64,000 nucleotides of DNA from Roseivivax halotolerans (lineage in GTDB: Bacteria; Pseudomonadota; Alphaproteobacteria; Rhodobacterales; Rhodobacteraceae), in NCBI RefSeq assembly GCF_900115815.1, contig NZ_FOXV01000017.1, positions 1 to 64,000 on the forward strand, written 5' to 3'. Below, piece after piece: positions 1 through 8,440 of the stretch (within the stretch, counting starts at the first letter, position 1; each line of letters opens with the position of its first letter). A model generated the notes under the pieces. The model had not been told where the DNA came from and made no database searches. It saw only the letters and a list, made by a program, of their open reading frames with translations. The position numbers and the translations under genes were made by a program.

Positions 1-79
1 AGTGGTCTTGCGGGACGTGATCCTCAAGCGAGAACTCGTAGAACAACGCCGGTTGCACCTCCTGCCGCGGTCCCATCAT
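1..79 (-). CDS. IS1182-type transposase, N-terminal fragment cut by the window edge
   Basis: On the reverse strand an ATG at 79 opens a frame that stays open to base 1 (26 codons). The residues include PALFYEFSLEDHVPQDH, which I recognise as the start of the DUF772 N-terminal domain of IS1182-group (IS5-like DDE) transposases. Only the beginning is visible, so I cannot tell whether the element is complete. The following 144 bp (80-223) should hold the insertion-sequence end and the 3' flank of the next gene; a terminal inverted repeat cannot be confirmed without the other end. Confidence 0.7.
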   Translation of the reverse strand, partial: MMGPRQEVQPALFYEFSLEDHVPQDH

Positions 80-223
80 CGCCGATCCTCCCACCCTTCG
101 CAGGAATTGAATCAGCCAGATGCCCCCCGATCAAGGACGAGTTTTTCAACGGAATAAGCCCTTCCACGACATTCGGCGGCGCTCGAATTCCGGCCCAGAC
201 CAAGGCCGTCTCGCTTTTTCAGA

Positions 224-670
224 TTAAGTGGCGCGTTCATCCTTAGGTGATCCCATCACGATGTAGGACGTGATGGCATGGACATGGGATTGGGTGCCCA
301 AGACCTCCGTGTGGAAGCGCTTGTATTCCGAGAGATCGGCGCTCTCGACGCGAAGGAGGTACTCGAAAGCCCCTGCTACGTTGTGGCACTCGACGACTTC
401 GGGCGCGACCGACATGGCGCGCTCGAAGCCCTCCTGTGCCGACTTGGTATGGGAGGACAGCCCGACCATGACATAGGCGGCAAAACCGCGACCCATCTGT
501 TCGGGGCTGGTCACGACCCTGTAGCCTCGGATGACCCCAGTTCGCTCCAGCTCCTGAACCCGTCTCAGGCAGGCCGAGGGAGACAGGCTGACACGTTCGG
601 CCAGAGCGACATTGCTGATCCGCCCGTCGCGCCGTAGCTCGCGCAATATTTTCTGGTCGATAGCGTCCAT
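224..670 (-). CDS. Lrp/AsnC-family transcriptional regulator
   Basis: About 148 residues, the usual Lrp/AsnC size. An N-terminal winged helix-turn-helix (MDAIDQKILRELRRDGRISN, then LAERVSLSPSACLRRVQELE) is followed by the RAM/AsnC ligand domain (GYRVVTSPEQMG through SYIVMGSP). I start at the internal Met at 670 because family members begin MDxxDxxIL; an upstream Met at 712 adds 14 unrelated residues. It is divergent from a LysE-family exporter with a 106 bp shared region, the classical layout of a regulator that senses an amino acid and turns on its exporter. The ligand is not readable from sequence. Confidence 0.9.
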   Translation of the reverse strand: MDAIDQKILRELRRDGRISNVALAERVSLSPSACLRRVQELERTGVIRGYRVVTSPEQMGRGFAAYVMVGLSSHTKSAQEGFERAMSVAPEVVECHNVAGAFEYLLRVESADLSEYKRFHTEVLGTQSHVHAITSYIVMGSPKDERAT

Positions 671-776
671 AGGCCGGCAATCATTGTGCAAATATCTATC
701 AGAGTAAAGCATTAGACGACATGTTGCGACCTTTGCCCGCTATTGTTGCGCACAAGCAGTGTTGGAGGAACGCCCC

Positions 777-1376
777 ATGAATCTCGCTTTCCTGACCGCC
801 CTTCTGGGCTTCGCATTCGTCGCCACCGCCACGCCGGGGCCGAACAACCTGATGCTGATGGCATCCGGTGCGAACTTCGGCTTCCGGCGGACCCTGACGC
901 ACATGCTCGGCATCGCCGGGGGCGTGACGGTGATGGCTCTTCTCGTAGGTGTGGGGCTGATGGCGCTGTTCGACGCAGTGCCTGCGCTGAACCTGGTGCT
1001 GAAGGTCGCCTCCGTTGGCTATCTGCTCTGGCTCGCATTCAAAATCGCGACGGCCGCTCCGGTGGAGGAGCGGGACGCGGACAGCCGTCCCATGACCTTT
1101 CTTCAAGCGGCCATGTTCCAGTGGGTGAATCCCAAGGCCTGGGCCATGTGCCTTTCTGCCATCACGCTCTACGCGCCTGACCGCTCGCTGCTGTCGGTCG
1201 CCATCGTAGCCGGTGCGTTCGCGCTTGTCTGCTTTCCGGCGATCTCGGTCTGGGCATGGCTCGGGACCGTGGTCCGGAAATGGCTGTCGAATGCGACCCG
1301 GCTCAGGGTCTTTAACATCACCATGGCGGCTCTGCTGGTGGCCTCGCTCTATCCCGTGCTCGGTCTCGGAACCTGA
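777..1376 (+). CDS. LysE/RhtB-family amino-acid exporter
   Basis: About 199 residues, hydrophobic, with the LysE-family N-terminal signature ATPGPNN near residue 18 and about six membrane segments. It probably exports an amino acid or related small molecule across the inner membrane. The start at 777 is set by a GGAGGA ribosome site a few bases upstream; the earlier ATG at 759 lacks one. It is divergent from the Lrp-type gene. The shared region carries two similar sites, ATTGTGCAAAT at 683-693 and TTGCGCACAA at 746-755, which are candidate operator halves. Family is clear; substrate unknown. Confidence 0.9.
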   Translation: MNLAFLTALLGFAFVATATPGPNNLMLMASGANFGFRRTLTHMLGIAGGVTVMALLVGVGLMALFDAVPALNLVLKVASVGYLLWLAFKIATAAPVEERDADSRPMTFLQAAMFQWVNPKAWAMCLSAITLYAPDRSLLSVAIVAGAFALVCFPAISVWAWLGTVVRKWLSNATRLRVFNITMAALLVASLYPVLGLGT

Positions 1377-1847
1377 CAGTGGTGTTACTAAACTCGGCTT
1401 CGGCAACGTGCGCCTAAACTGCCTGTGGTGTTGGGATGGGGTCCGCTCTGTCCGCATCGGCGGCGCTGCGACGAGACGCAGCGAAAGGTGGGTTTAGATT
1501 CCCTGGTTTGACGCAGCCTTCAACGACCGCTTCCGTGATCTGCGCCGCGACGCAGAACCCCGCCGGTTGCAGGTGCCAGCGCCTCCATTGTCATGCTGCA
1601 GTTGCATCGGTTGGCCACCGAATGACCGGAAAGTCCGCATAGCGGACCAACACGGTTTGCGGACACCCTCTAAAACTATCCCAGCTGGTGGACCACTTCA
1701 GTGGGGGCACTCCACCGGGACCAAAATCCAATATTCAAGGCCAGTGCCGAAGCACAGCAAAACCGCGATAGCCGCAGCGGGTGCGGCGAACGACGACACG
1801 GATTGAAACTGGTCGACCGACGGGCCGACCAGTATGCGCGGTGGCTT
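1377..1847. other. 471 bp region without a convincing gene
   Basis: Short open frames here on both strands show no recognisable protein. The 8 bp inverted repeat ACTGGTCG/CGACCAGT at 1808-1833 lies just past the stop of the integrase and is followed, in that gene's direction, by TTTC; it may be a weak terminator. I looked for a copy of the tRNA-Gln 3' end here, as the second attachment site of the neighbouring integrase, and saw none. Confidence 0.4.
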
Positions 1848-4025
1848 TCATGCCGAAGCAAGAAAACCTTCAAACGCACGCCGCTTGATCGGGCTCTTTG
1901 GCAACCGGATATCGTATTGCTCCACGATCCGGCGCGCCGAACGCACGAGATCGCGATAGATCGCCTTTCTTTCTTTTGGCGCTTCCGGCAGCGTCTTCAG
2001 ATCAACCGATAGAATTGGCGACGACTGGCTATCGGGGCGAAAGGTCACGCACTCGACCGATTCATCCGCGCCAAGGATCACCTCGACACCAACCTGTATG
2101 GCCCCGCCCAGATTACAGTCACGAATAATCGGGAAGCCGTGGCGCGGGCTGTGCGATATCGTGAGACCGAAATCTGCCCGGTCCACGGCCGCCTTCATCT
2201 CGACCGTCCGGTGCGCCGTGTAGTGCTTGTTGATGATCGCGTGACGATGGTGTCCGGCAATCGCCTGCCGCAGTCCGTCTTCCACGCCATGCTGGCTCAA
2301 CATGCTCAGGAAGGTCTTTCGAAGCGCATAGAAGTCCTCGTCGAAATCCTTCAAACCAAGACGTGACAGCATACGCCCCATTGACCGCGAGAAATTCTCC
2401 GACGCTTTTCCAGTTTCCGAGCGTTTTGCCGCATCCGGAAAGAGCAGCGGGCCATGGTCATCTGGCAAGGCGCGCACCCAATCGATGAAACCGAGATCAA
2501 GAAGAACCTGAGGAATGGGCAGGAAGCGCTCCCCGTCCTCGGTCTTGCTGTGGAGCAGAAGACCGTAGACCCCGTTGCGCAACACGAGCGCCCGGCGCGG
2601 TGCGAGGACGATTTCTTCATCGCGGGTCCCGACCGCAAGCCAGAAGAGCGGGATCCAATAGGTGCCGTCGCGCGTGATGACCTGCCCGCGTTTCCAACGG
2701 CGATGCGGAGAGGAGTGATCGGTGAATATCGGGCTCTTCAAGAACGCTGAAAGCCGCTCGGCGCTCCATGGCAAGCGGATCTTCGGCTGGGTGACCCGCA
2801 TGTGCAGCGCGTCATCGGATACGTTCGAGGCTTTCACGATGCGATCGATATCCTTGTAGCCGACCATTGGCGGAACCTCGGCCCCCAGTTCCACGGCAGC
2901 CTTAAAGATGCGGGAGAGACCGTCCCGATTGCGCCGGATGGTCAATCTCGCCAGACGTGGCGTAAGGCGTTCTGCGAGCAATTCACGTTTCTCCGGAACC
3001 GAAAGGTCCTTGGCACGAATCTCAGCAATGATGAGAGCGTCATCTGCATCGGCCTCGGCAATCTCGGCGTTTTTGTCGAGGAGCTTGCCAGTTTTTTCGA
3101 AGCGGTTCCGCCCATGCTTCTTGCCGTGCACTTTCGGCAACCGGGTCATCCAGGTGAAGAATTCTTCCTGGCGCGTTTTCGTAATCGACGTGATCGCACA
3201 ATTGCCGAAATGATAGCGTGCGAGCTTTGCGATCGCGTCGATGTTCCCCTTCATGTCCTTGGACGGATACAGGCGATAGGTCTCGGCGATCGCATCCTCG
3301 AGCAGGATCGTGGGCGCGACGAATTTATCGACGGGCTTGTCCGAAAACCGCGCGACGACATCGCGGGCAAGGTGCCGCGGGTCTTCGAGCTCCAGCGACG
3401 CGGTCTTGATATCGAGAAGCTGGCGCTTCAGCGTTGCGCCCTGTAAGGCCAGACCGGTCGGCAGATCATTGGGAAGATCCACGCCTGCAATGCGTGCGGC
3501 ATCCTTGAGGCGCGGCGTGAGCGCACTGAAATCCCGCGCTCGCGCGCTGGCTTTCAAGGCCTCCCGAGCCTCCTCGATGCGACAGGCGTCGGTCTCCGCG
3601 AAAAGCGCTCCCGAGTCGTAACGCTGCAGCAGGTCCGCCAGCTCGGAGCGCAGCAGTTCCATCAGGACGCTGTTGGCCTGAGCGGGTGTGAGGGTTGTGA
3701 TTTCGGCGAGTTGGGTCATCTGGGTCTCCGCAATTTCAAGGGCGGCGAGGACCCGTCCAACACGGATCATCGCCTCGGAGACCAAGTGGGTTCGCAAGGA
3801 AAAACAGATGAACGCGCGTTTGACCCGATTTGCCAGGCAGCCCGAAAGGCGCTTTCGGAAATAGTAGATGCGGCCCCGGCGCTGAAGGTAGGGACCCGCG
3901 CTTTTCGCAGATCCCGGTGTCTGGCGTCGCCCCGAAGATCGGACCACAGGTGCCCTCTGCGGCTCTGTCGGCGCGACGTCGCGCGACGGGGCATGTGTCA
4001 CACCCTGTGTCAGGGTTTGTGTCAT
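1848..4025 (-). CDS. Large tyrosine site-specific recombinase (integrase) at tRNA-Gln
   Basis: About 725 residues. The N-terminus has the LQRRGRIYYFRKRL motif of DUF6538 integrases, then a long helical core-binding region. The C-terminal catalytic domain shows Arg in VGTRDEE, Lys in LLHSKTEDGER, YALR in place of the usual HxxR, AGHHRH and the tyrosine nucleophile in NKHYTAHR, followed by about 110 extra residues. I start at Met 4025 (MTQTLTQGV); the open frame continues upstream through tRNA-Gln, which is not coding, and Met 4112 lies at the tRNA end. The gene sits at the 3' side of the tRNA, the normal position for an integrase using that 3' end as attachment site. The missing HxxR His is a modest caution. 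Confidence 0.85.
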   Translation of the reverse strand: MTQTLTQGVTHAPSRDVAPTEPQRAPVVRSSGRRQTPGSAKSAGPYLQRRGRIYYFRKRLSGCLANRVKRAFICFSLRTHLVSEAMIRVGRVLAALEIAETQMTQLAEITTLTPAQANSVLMELLRSELADLLQRYDSGALFAETDACRIEEAREALKASARARDFSALTPRLKDAARIAGVDLPNDLPTGLALQGATLKRQLLDIKTASLELEDPRHLARDVVARFSDKPVDKFVAPTILLEDAIAETYRLYPSKDMKGNIDAIAKLARYHFGNCAITSITKTRQEEFFTWMTRLPKVHGKKHGRNRFEKTGKLLDKNAEIAEADADDALIIAEIRAKDLSVPEKRELLAERLTPRLARLTIRRNRDGLSRIFKAAVELGAEVPPMVGYKDIDRIVKASNVSDDALHMRVTQPKIRLPWSAERLSAFLKSPIFTDHSSPHRRWKRGQVITRDGTYWIPLFWLAVGTRDEEIVLAPRRALVLRNGVYGLLLHSKTEDGERFLPIPQVLLDLGFIDWVRALPDDHGPLLFPDAAKRSETGKASENFSRSMGRMLSRLGLKDFDEDFYALRKTFLSMLSQHGVEDGLRQAIAGHHRHAIINKHYTAHRTVEMKAAVDRADFGLTISHSPRHGFPIIRDCNLGGAIQVGVEVILGADESVECVTFRPDSQSSPILSVDLKTLPEAPKERKAIYRDLVRSARRIVEQYDIRLPKSPIKRRAFEGFLASA

Positions 4026-4111
4026 ACCCCGAGGAATTCGGGCGGTTTCGGTTTTGGAAACCGGCTTTTGGACCCTATGTTCTGGGGTCTTTTCGGACTG
4101 AGAGGAAAACA

Positions 4112-4186
4112 TGGCTGGGGTGGTAGGATTCGAACCTACGGTACACGGTACCAAAAACCGCTGCCTTACCGCTTGGCTACACCCCA
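4112..4186 (-). tRNA. tRNA-Gln (anticodon TTG)
   Basis: The reverse strand folds as a complete 75-nt cloverleaf with encoded CCA: acceptor TGGGGTG/CACCCCA, discriminator G, T arm GTAGG-TTCGAAT-CCTAC, and anticodon loop TTTTGGT giving TTG. The integrase reads away from its 3' end, so this tRNA is the probable attachment site of an accessory element lying towards lower coordinates. Confidence 0.97.
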
Positions 4187-4221
4187 ACTGCGCGCGTATC
4201 TACGGCGTCCTCTCCGGGGGA

Positions 4222-5238
4222 TCAAGAGCCGTCGGCAAAATTTCCCGGCGCTTTCGGCGATACATCCGGCGGCGGCTGGCAGCGGGGTTCGGCAAGTATC
4301 ACGCGGCCGCGGCCTGCAGCTTTGGAGGCGTAGAGCGCCCGGTCCGCCTGCCCCATCAAATCCTCGGTCGAGACATCGCTCCCGCCATGCCAAAGCGCGA
4401 TCCCTGCGCTCGCGGAGATCGCGTAGATGCGGTCGTTCATCCGGCGCTCCCGCTCGATACGGCCGATCAGGCGTTCGCAGAGCCGGATCAATTGATCAGC
4501 ATCGGCGAGGCCCGGAAAGACAAGGAGAAACTCGTCCCCGCCGATCCGCGCGGCGAGATCCCCCGGACGGACCGCCTCCGTAAGATCGCGCGCCACGTCT
4601 TGCAGGACGATGTCTCCGGCCCTGTGACCGAACCGGTCATTCACCTGCTTGAAGAAATCGAGGTCGACATGAACGAGGCTGAAGGGTGTTTCGCCCGCCT
4701 CCAGCGTTCTCAGGGCGAGGTCCGCGGCACGACGGTTCGCAAGACCGGTCAGCCCATCGGTCGTGGCCTCCGTCTCGGCAGCAAGACGGGCCACGTGCAA
4801 ACGGCGGTTCAGCTTGCGAGAGGCAGCCATCGCGGCTTGCTGCGCCTCGATCAGGAAGAGGATTTCGAGCGTCAGGTCCGTCGCCGAAAAATCAGCGGCG
4901 GTCAGCCCGTGTCGCCGCACGGCCTCGGCCACGCCAATGCCGAACCCGAAATCGATCACCATGCCCCCTGCCTCGTCCATCGCGATCTGCGCGACCATCG
5001 GCGTCTCGGGCGCGCTCCGCGCCCGAACGTGCAGTTTTGCACCCGATTGGGCCCGGAGCGCGCTCAATGTTCCAATCCCCTTCGGCCGCGAGACGTCGAG
5101 CATGTCGAAAAGGGGCGTGCCGACGATATCACCGAGCACCTTCCGCGTGGTCGGTCCGACCGAAACGATGGCTCCAGCAGCATCCACGCAGAGCGACATC
5201 GGTCTGAGCGATGACAGGACCGAGCTCTGCGTGCTCAT
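4222..5238 (-). CDS. H-NOX-associated diguanylate cyclase
   Basis: 338 residues. The N-terminal 130 residues resemble a heme-NO-binding-associated (HNOBA/PAS-like) sensory domain. A coiled linker (about 128-155) leads to a GGDEF domain with intact active site IGGDEF (233-237), the DFFKQVNDRFGH substrate stretch, and RPGD (224-227) at the exact spacing of the RxxD product-inhibition site. It should make c-di-GMP from two GTP and be feedback-inhibited. Its ATG overlaps the stop of the H-NOX gene by 4 bp, so the two are translationally coupled and the cyclase is very probably controlled by the heme sensor. Confidence 0.9.
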   Translation of the reverse strand: MSTQSSVLSSLRPMSLCVDAAGAIVSVGPTTRKVLGDIVGTPLFDMLDVSRPKGIGTLSALRAQSGAKLHVRARSAPETPMVAQIAMDEAGGMVIDFGFGIGVAEAVRRHGLTAADFSATDLTLEILFLIEAQQAAMAASRKLNRRLHVARLAAETEATTDGLTGLANRRAADLALRTLEAGETPFSLVHVDLDFFKQVNDRFGHRAGDIVLQDVARDLTEAVRPGDLAARIGGDEFLLVFPGLADADQLIRLCERLIGRIERERRMNDRIYAISASAGIALWHGGSDVSTEDLMGQADRALYASKAAGRGRVILAEPRCQPPPDVSPKAPGNFADGS

Positions 5239-5828
5239 CCCGTGCGGGCCTCGCCTGCCAGCGAAAACGCCCGCCCTGCCGAGAACCTGTCCTGCGCAAC
5301 GGAGATCGAAAGCAGGTCCCTGTCGCCGCGCCCTTTCGTCAGGTCCAGGATCGCCAGCGCGCCGTAATCGTCCGACATTGCCCGCAAGAGCCCCAGAAGG
5401 ACGTGGCTGGCACCTGGTGGCTTATCCCGGATCGCAAAGACGATGCGGTTCTCGTCCACCGCCTTGAGGTCGATATCCGGCAGCTCTAGATCCGGAACCG
5501 CAAGGCGCACCCGATCGGGCAGCTCGTCGAGCGCATGAAGAAAATCGCGGAAAGAGCGCCCTGAGAACCGCAAGAGCCGGCGCAACGCTTCCCGCCGGGG
5601 GTGCGAGACAAGGTAGTGTCCCACATCTTCGAGCAACGTGCCGGGTAGACGCCCCAGCTCCTCCGCGATCGCGGAGACAAGGCGCGCCGTCAGCTCGTCT
5701 TCGTAGCTGAGCATCGCCTCGAACCCTGCCGCATCCAAATGCAGCGCGCAGAGCACCTTCGCCCAGCGCGCATCGCCATATGTATCCCGCATGAAGCATT
5801 GCAGTGTCGTGTTGATGAGCCCGTGCAT
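5235..5828 (-). CDS. H-NOX heme-based gas-sensor protein
   Basis: 197 residues starting MHGLINTTLQCFMRDTYGD, the typical start of a stand-alone bacterial H-NOX. The proximal heme ligand is probably His98 in FLHALDEL, with Pro112 at the position of the heme-distorting proline. The segment where YxSxR normally holds the heme propionates reads FAIRDKPPG (131-139) and lacks that pattern; I believe several alphaproteobacterial H-NOX proteins diverge here, so heme binding is likely but not assured. It should bind nitric oxide and control the overlapping cyclase gene. Confidence 0.88.
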   Translation of the reverse strand: MHGLINTTLQCFMRDTYGDARWAKVLCALHLDAAGFEAMLSYEDELTARLVSAIAEELGRLPGTLLEDVGHYLVSHPRREALRRLLRFSGRSFRDFLHALDELPDRVRLAVPDLELPDIDLKAVDENRIVFAIRDKPPGASHVLLGLLRAMSDDYGALAILDLTKGRGDRDLLSISVAQDRFSAGRAFSLAGEARTG

Positions 5829-5873
5829 CGGAGCCTGCGAAATCCGTTCCGGAGGCTTTATGCGCGCGTCCGG

Positions 5874-6599
5874 TTAAGATCCGGCAAACGGACATCGGGT
5901 CGCGGCCAGCCAGCCCGGCAGACCTCCGATGTCGGGCAGGACCACCTCCGCGAGGGGTGCAAGCTCCGAGTGCGTGGCGATCCCGGTCAGAACCGCGGCC
6001 GCGCGCATACCTGCCGCACGCGCCGCCGAAAGGTCATGGCTCGAGTCTCCGACCATCAGGACGCGGGCCGGGGCGACCCCGACACCATTGGCAAAAGCCA
6101 GAAGCGGCTCCGGATCGGGTTTTGCGCCGAACCCTGAATCCGCGCCGATCACGAGGCGAAATCGATCGGCAATTCCCACGGCCGCGAGATGCGCCCGCGC
6201 GACGGATTCGCTGTCGTTGGTCATAACGCCGAGGGCGAGGCCGCGCGCGTCGAGGTCTGCCAGGAGCGCGGGCAGATCGGTTGCTGGCACCGGGTGCGCG
6301 GCGGCGGCCTCCGCGTCGAGCAGGCTGCGAATGTCCCGCGCACTCAGGTCGGGAAGATGCGGCACAAGGCACTCCGTGACCTCTTCGGCGGTTCCGGCAA
6401 TGACCGGGCTGTCAGGAGAGAAACCCTGATCGCTATCAAAGCCGATCGCGTTCCCGAGCCTACGGGCCAGTGCCGTATCGCCGCCCGAAAGCCGGTCGAG
6501 CACCCCGGCCGCCCAGCCCTCCCAGGTCAGTCGAAAGTCGAACAGCGTGCCGTCCTTGTCAAAAAGGATCGCATCGATACCGGGAAGATCGGACGTCAC
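5874..6599 (-). CDS. HAD-family phosphatase (phosphoglycolate phosphatase-like)
   Basis: 241 residues with the four HAD motifs: I, FDKDGTLFD, with the nucleophile Asp; II, VMTND; III, Lys in GAKPDPEP; IV, GDSSHDL. A helical cap follows motif I. The start is a GTG at 6599 whose bases overlap the TGA of the preceding DUF3572 gene; the open frame extends further but reads through that gene. The family removes phosphate from small molecules such as 2-phosphoglycolate; the exact substrate is not determined. Confidence 0.85.
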   Translation of the reverse strand: MTSDLPGIDAILFDKDGTLFDFRLTWEGWAAGVLDRLSGGDTALARRLGNAIGFDSDQGFSPDSPVIAGTAEEVTECLVPHLPDLSARDIRSLLDAEAAAAHPVPATDLPALLADLDARGLALGVMTNDSESVARAHLAAVGIADRFRLVIGADSGFGAKPDPEPLLAFANGVGVAPARVLMVGDSSHDLSAARAAGMRAAAVLTGIATHSELAPLAEVVLPDIGGLPGWLAATRCPFAGS

Positions 6600-6880
6600 G
6601 TCCAATGCACCGCCTCGCCGCCCGGCAGCATTGCGCGTGCCGACATCGGCGCAGTGTAATCGAGGCCGGCATCGTCGCAGAAGGCCGTCAGCCACGCATC
6701 GTCCATCAATAGGAAGTCCAGCACCGATCCCTGGAAGTCGGGATCCGAGACGCTGTCGCGGAATTGCGCCTCCGAGGCGCCGGTCGCCCCCAGAAATACC
6801 GCAAGCAGCTCTTCGTTCCCTGCCAGCCACCCCACGGCCTGCAGGCCGATGATCTCTGCATTCTGGCGGTTCAGAGCCAT
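6596..6880 (-). CDS. DUF3572 family protein
   Basis: 94 residues, acidic and helical (MALNRQNAEIIGLQAVGWLA at the start), matching the small DUF3572 family of Rhodobacterales, which I recall lying beside a pleD-like gene as here. No signal peptide or membrane segment. It is divergent from the PleD-like gene and overlaps the start of the phosphatase gene (GTGA). Function unknown; a c-di-GMP link is only suggested by location. Confidence 0.75.
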   Translation of the reverse strand: MALNRQNAEIIGLQAVGWLAGNEELLAVFLGATGASEAQFRDSVSDPDFQGSVLDFLLMDDAWLTAFCDDAGLDYTAPMSARAMLPGGEAVHWT

Positions 6881-6985
6881 TCCCGTGCCTTCTGAAAATG
6901 TTTGTTAACCTTTGTGCATAAAGACTATCCGGGCCGGTCGGCGCAAGCGCGACCTGCATCCTGTCAATTATCGGGAGGCGCGGGA

Positions 6986-8419
6986 TTGCCTGGGCGCATT
7001 CTCATCCTCGACAGCGTGGCGATCAACCGGGTCGTGCTGCGCGTCAAGCTGGCCGCTGCCTGCTACGAGACCTTCCAGGCCGAGACCCTGGCAGAGGCGC
7101 TACGCGTCGCGAAGGCAGCCCGCCCCGATATCCTTCTCTTCTCGGCAGCCGCTCCGGGGGTGGACCCTGCCCGCCTGGTGTCTCGTTTTAAGACACTCAT
7201 GCCCGGTCATATCATAGCGATCATGATGATCGAGGCAGGCAGCGCGCCAGCCTCACCGGAAGCGGCGCTGGCGGCCGGAATCGACGAGGTGCTGCCACGG
7301 ACCTGCGAAGACGCCTTTCTCACCGCACGCCTGAGGGCTGTGTTCCGCGCACTCGAGGAGCGGCGCGAATTGCAAGCGCACGAGGATGAAACGCGGCTTC
7401 TCGGTTTCGCCGAGGCCACCGCCGCCGCGCCGGGACGGCGACGCGTGGCGCTTGTTGGCAGTCACGTGACGGGAGAGCCGGACCGGTTGTCGGACGCGAT
7501 CTCGGGACTGGCCGACGCGAATATCGAGCGGCGCAGCGCAAGGGAGGCTTTGAGCGCATCAGGGAGGGGAGCGGACGGATACGTCATCTCTGACGCCGGC
7601 CTCGACGGCGATGGATGCCGCAGCCTCATCGCGGATCTGCGATCCCAGACGCAGGGGCGCGAGGCGGCGATCATCGTCTTGACCGATGGTCCATCCGCGC
7701 AGGAGCGGGCCGCGGCCGCGCTCGATATGGGTGCCGACGACGTACTCCTTGCTGACGCCAGCCGCGCTGAGATTGCGATCCGCGTGCGGCGTCAACTCGA
7801 CCGGCGCGCAAGCCTTCGGCGGCAGCGACTCGGCCTTGAGGCCGGGATGCGCGCGGCTCTGACGGATCCGCTCACCGGGCTGTGGAACCGGCGCTATGCG
7901 CTGCCAAGGCTCGGCGCATGGCGCGCGTCGGTCGCCAAGAACTCCCGGCCGCTTGCCGTGATGATCGCGGATATCGATCGGTTCAAGGCGGTCAACGATC
8001 GGTTCGGGCATCCATTCGGCGACCGCGTGATCGCAGAAGTGGCGACATGCCTGTCAAGCGCCGCGGGGCCCGAAAGCCTTGTTGCGCGGCTCGGCGGAGA
8101 AGAATTTCTTATCGCAATGCAAGATACCGGCAGCGCCGAAGCGATCCAGGCGGCCGAGGGTCTGCGGCGTGCCGTCGATGCATGCGGTGTGCTTGCCGAT
8201 TTCGGAGCCGAGCCGGAGATTGTGCGAGTGAGCGTCTCTATCGGATGCGCGATTTTGACAGTCTCTGACGCAGCCGACCTCGACACCGGAACGTTGATCT
8301 CGCGCGCGGATGACGCGCTTTACGCGGCAAAGGATGCCGGGCGCGGGCGCGTCGTCTGCATGTCGATGGCGGATGCGCGCGACCGGGCGATCAGGCGGCT
8401 GCCGGCGGGCACGGGCTGA
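6986..8419 (+). CDS. pleD: PleD-like diguanylate cyclase with degenerate receivers
   Basis: About 477 residues: two receiver-like domains (about 1-115 and 155-270) and a C-terminal GGDEF domain with active motif LGGEEF and the DRFKAVNDRFGH stretch. The first receiver aligns to PleD (ILILDSVAINRVVL), but the acidic pair is LDS and the phosphate-accepting Asp position reads LLFSAAAPG, so it probably cannot be phosphorylated. The inhibitory RxxD site is replaced by GPES. I chose TTG 6986 because GGGAGGCG lies about 7 bp before it and PleD proteins begin here; an ATG at 6902 is possible but lacks a good site. It should make c-di-GMP, perhaps controlled by dimerisation rather than phosphorylation. 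Confidence 0.85.
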   Translation: MPGRILILDSVAINRVVLRVKLAAACYETFQAETLAEALRVAKAARPDILLFSAAAPGVDPARLVSRFKTLMPGHIIAIMMIEAGSAPASPEAALAAGIDEVLPRTCEDAFLTARLRAVFRALEERRELQAHEDETRLLGFAEATAAAPGRRRVALVGSHVTGEPDRLSDAISGLADANIERRSAREALSASGRGADGYVISDAGLDGDGCRSLIADLRSQTQGREAAIIVLTDGPSAQERAAAALDMGADDVLLADASRAEIAIRVRRQLDRRASLRRQRLGLEAGMRAALTDPLTGLWNRRYALPRLGAWRASVAKNSRPLAVMIADIDRFKAVNDRFGHPFGDRVIAEVATCLSSAAGPESLVARLGGEEFLIAMQDTGSAEAIQAAEGLRRAVDACGVLADFGAEPEIVRVSVSIGCAILTVSDAADLDTGTLISRADDALYAAKDAGRGRVVCMSMADARDRAIRRLPAGTG

Positions 8420-8440
8420 GGCTCGAGGCGCACCCGATAC

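Noticed and set aside
1377-1847. Possible second attachment site or gene remnant
   Set aside because: No copy of the tRNA-Gln 3' end and no recognisable protein remnant seen by eye.
4026-4187. N-terminal extension of the integrase through tRNA-Gln
   Set aside because: The extra residues are a translation of the tRNA itself; internal Met at 4025 is a better start.
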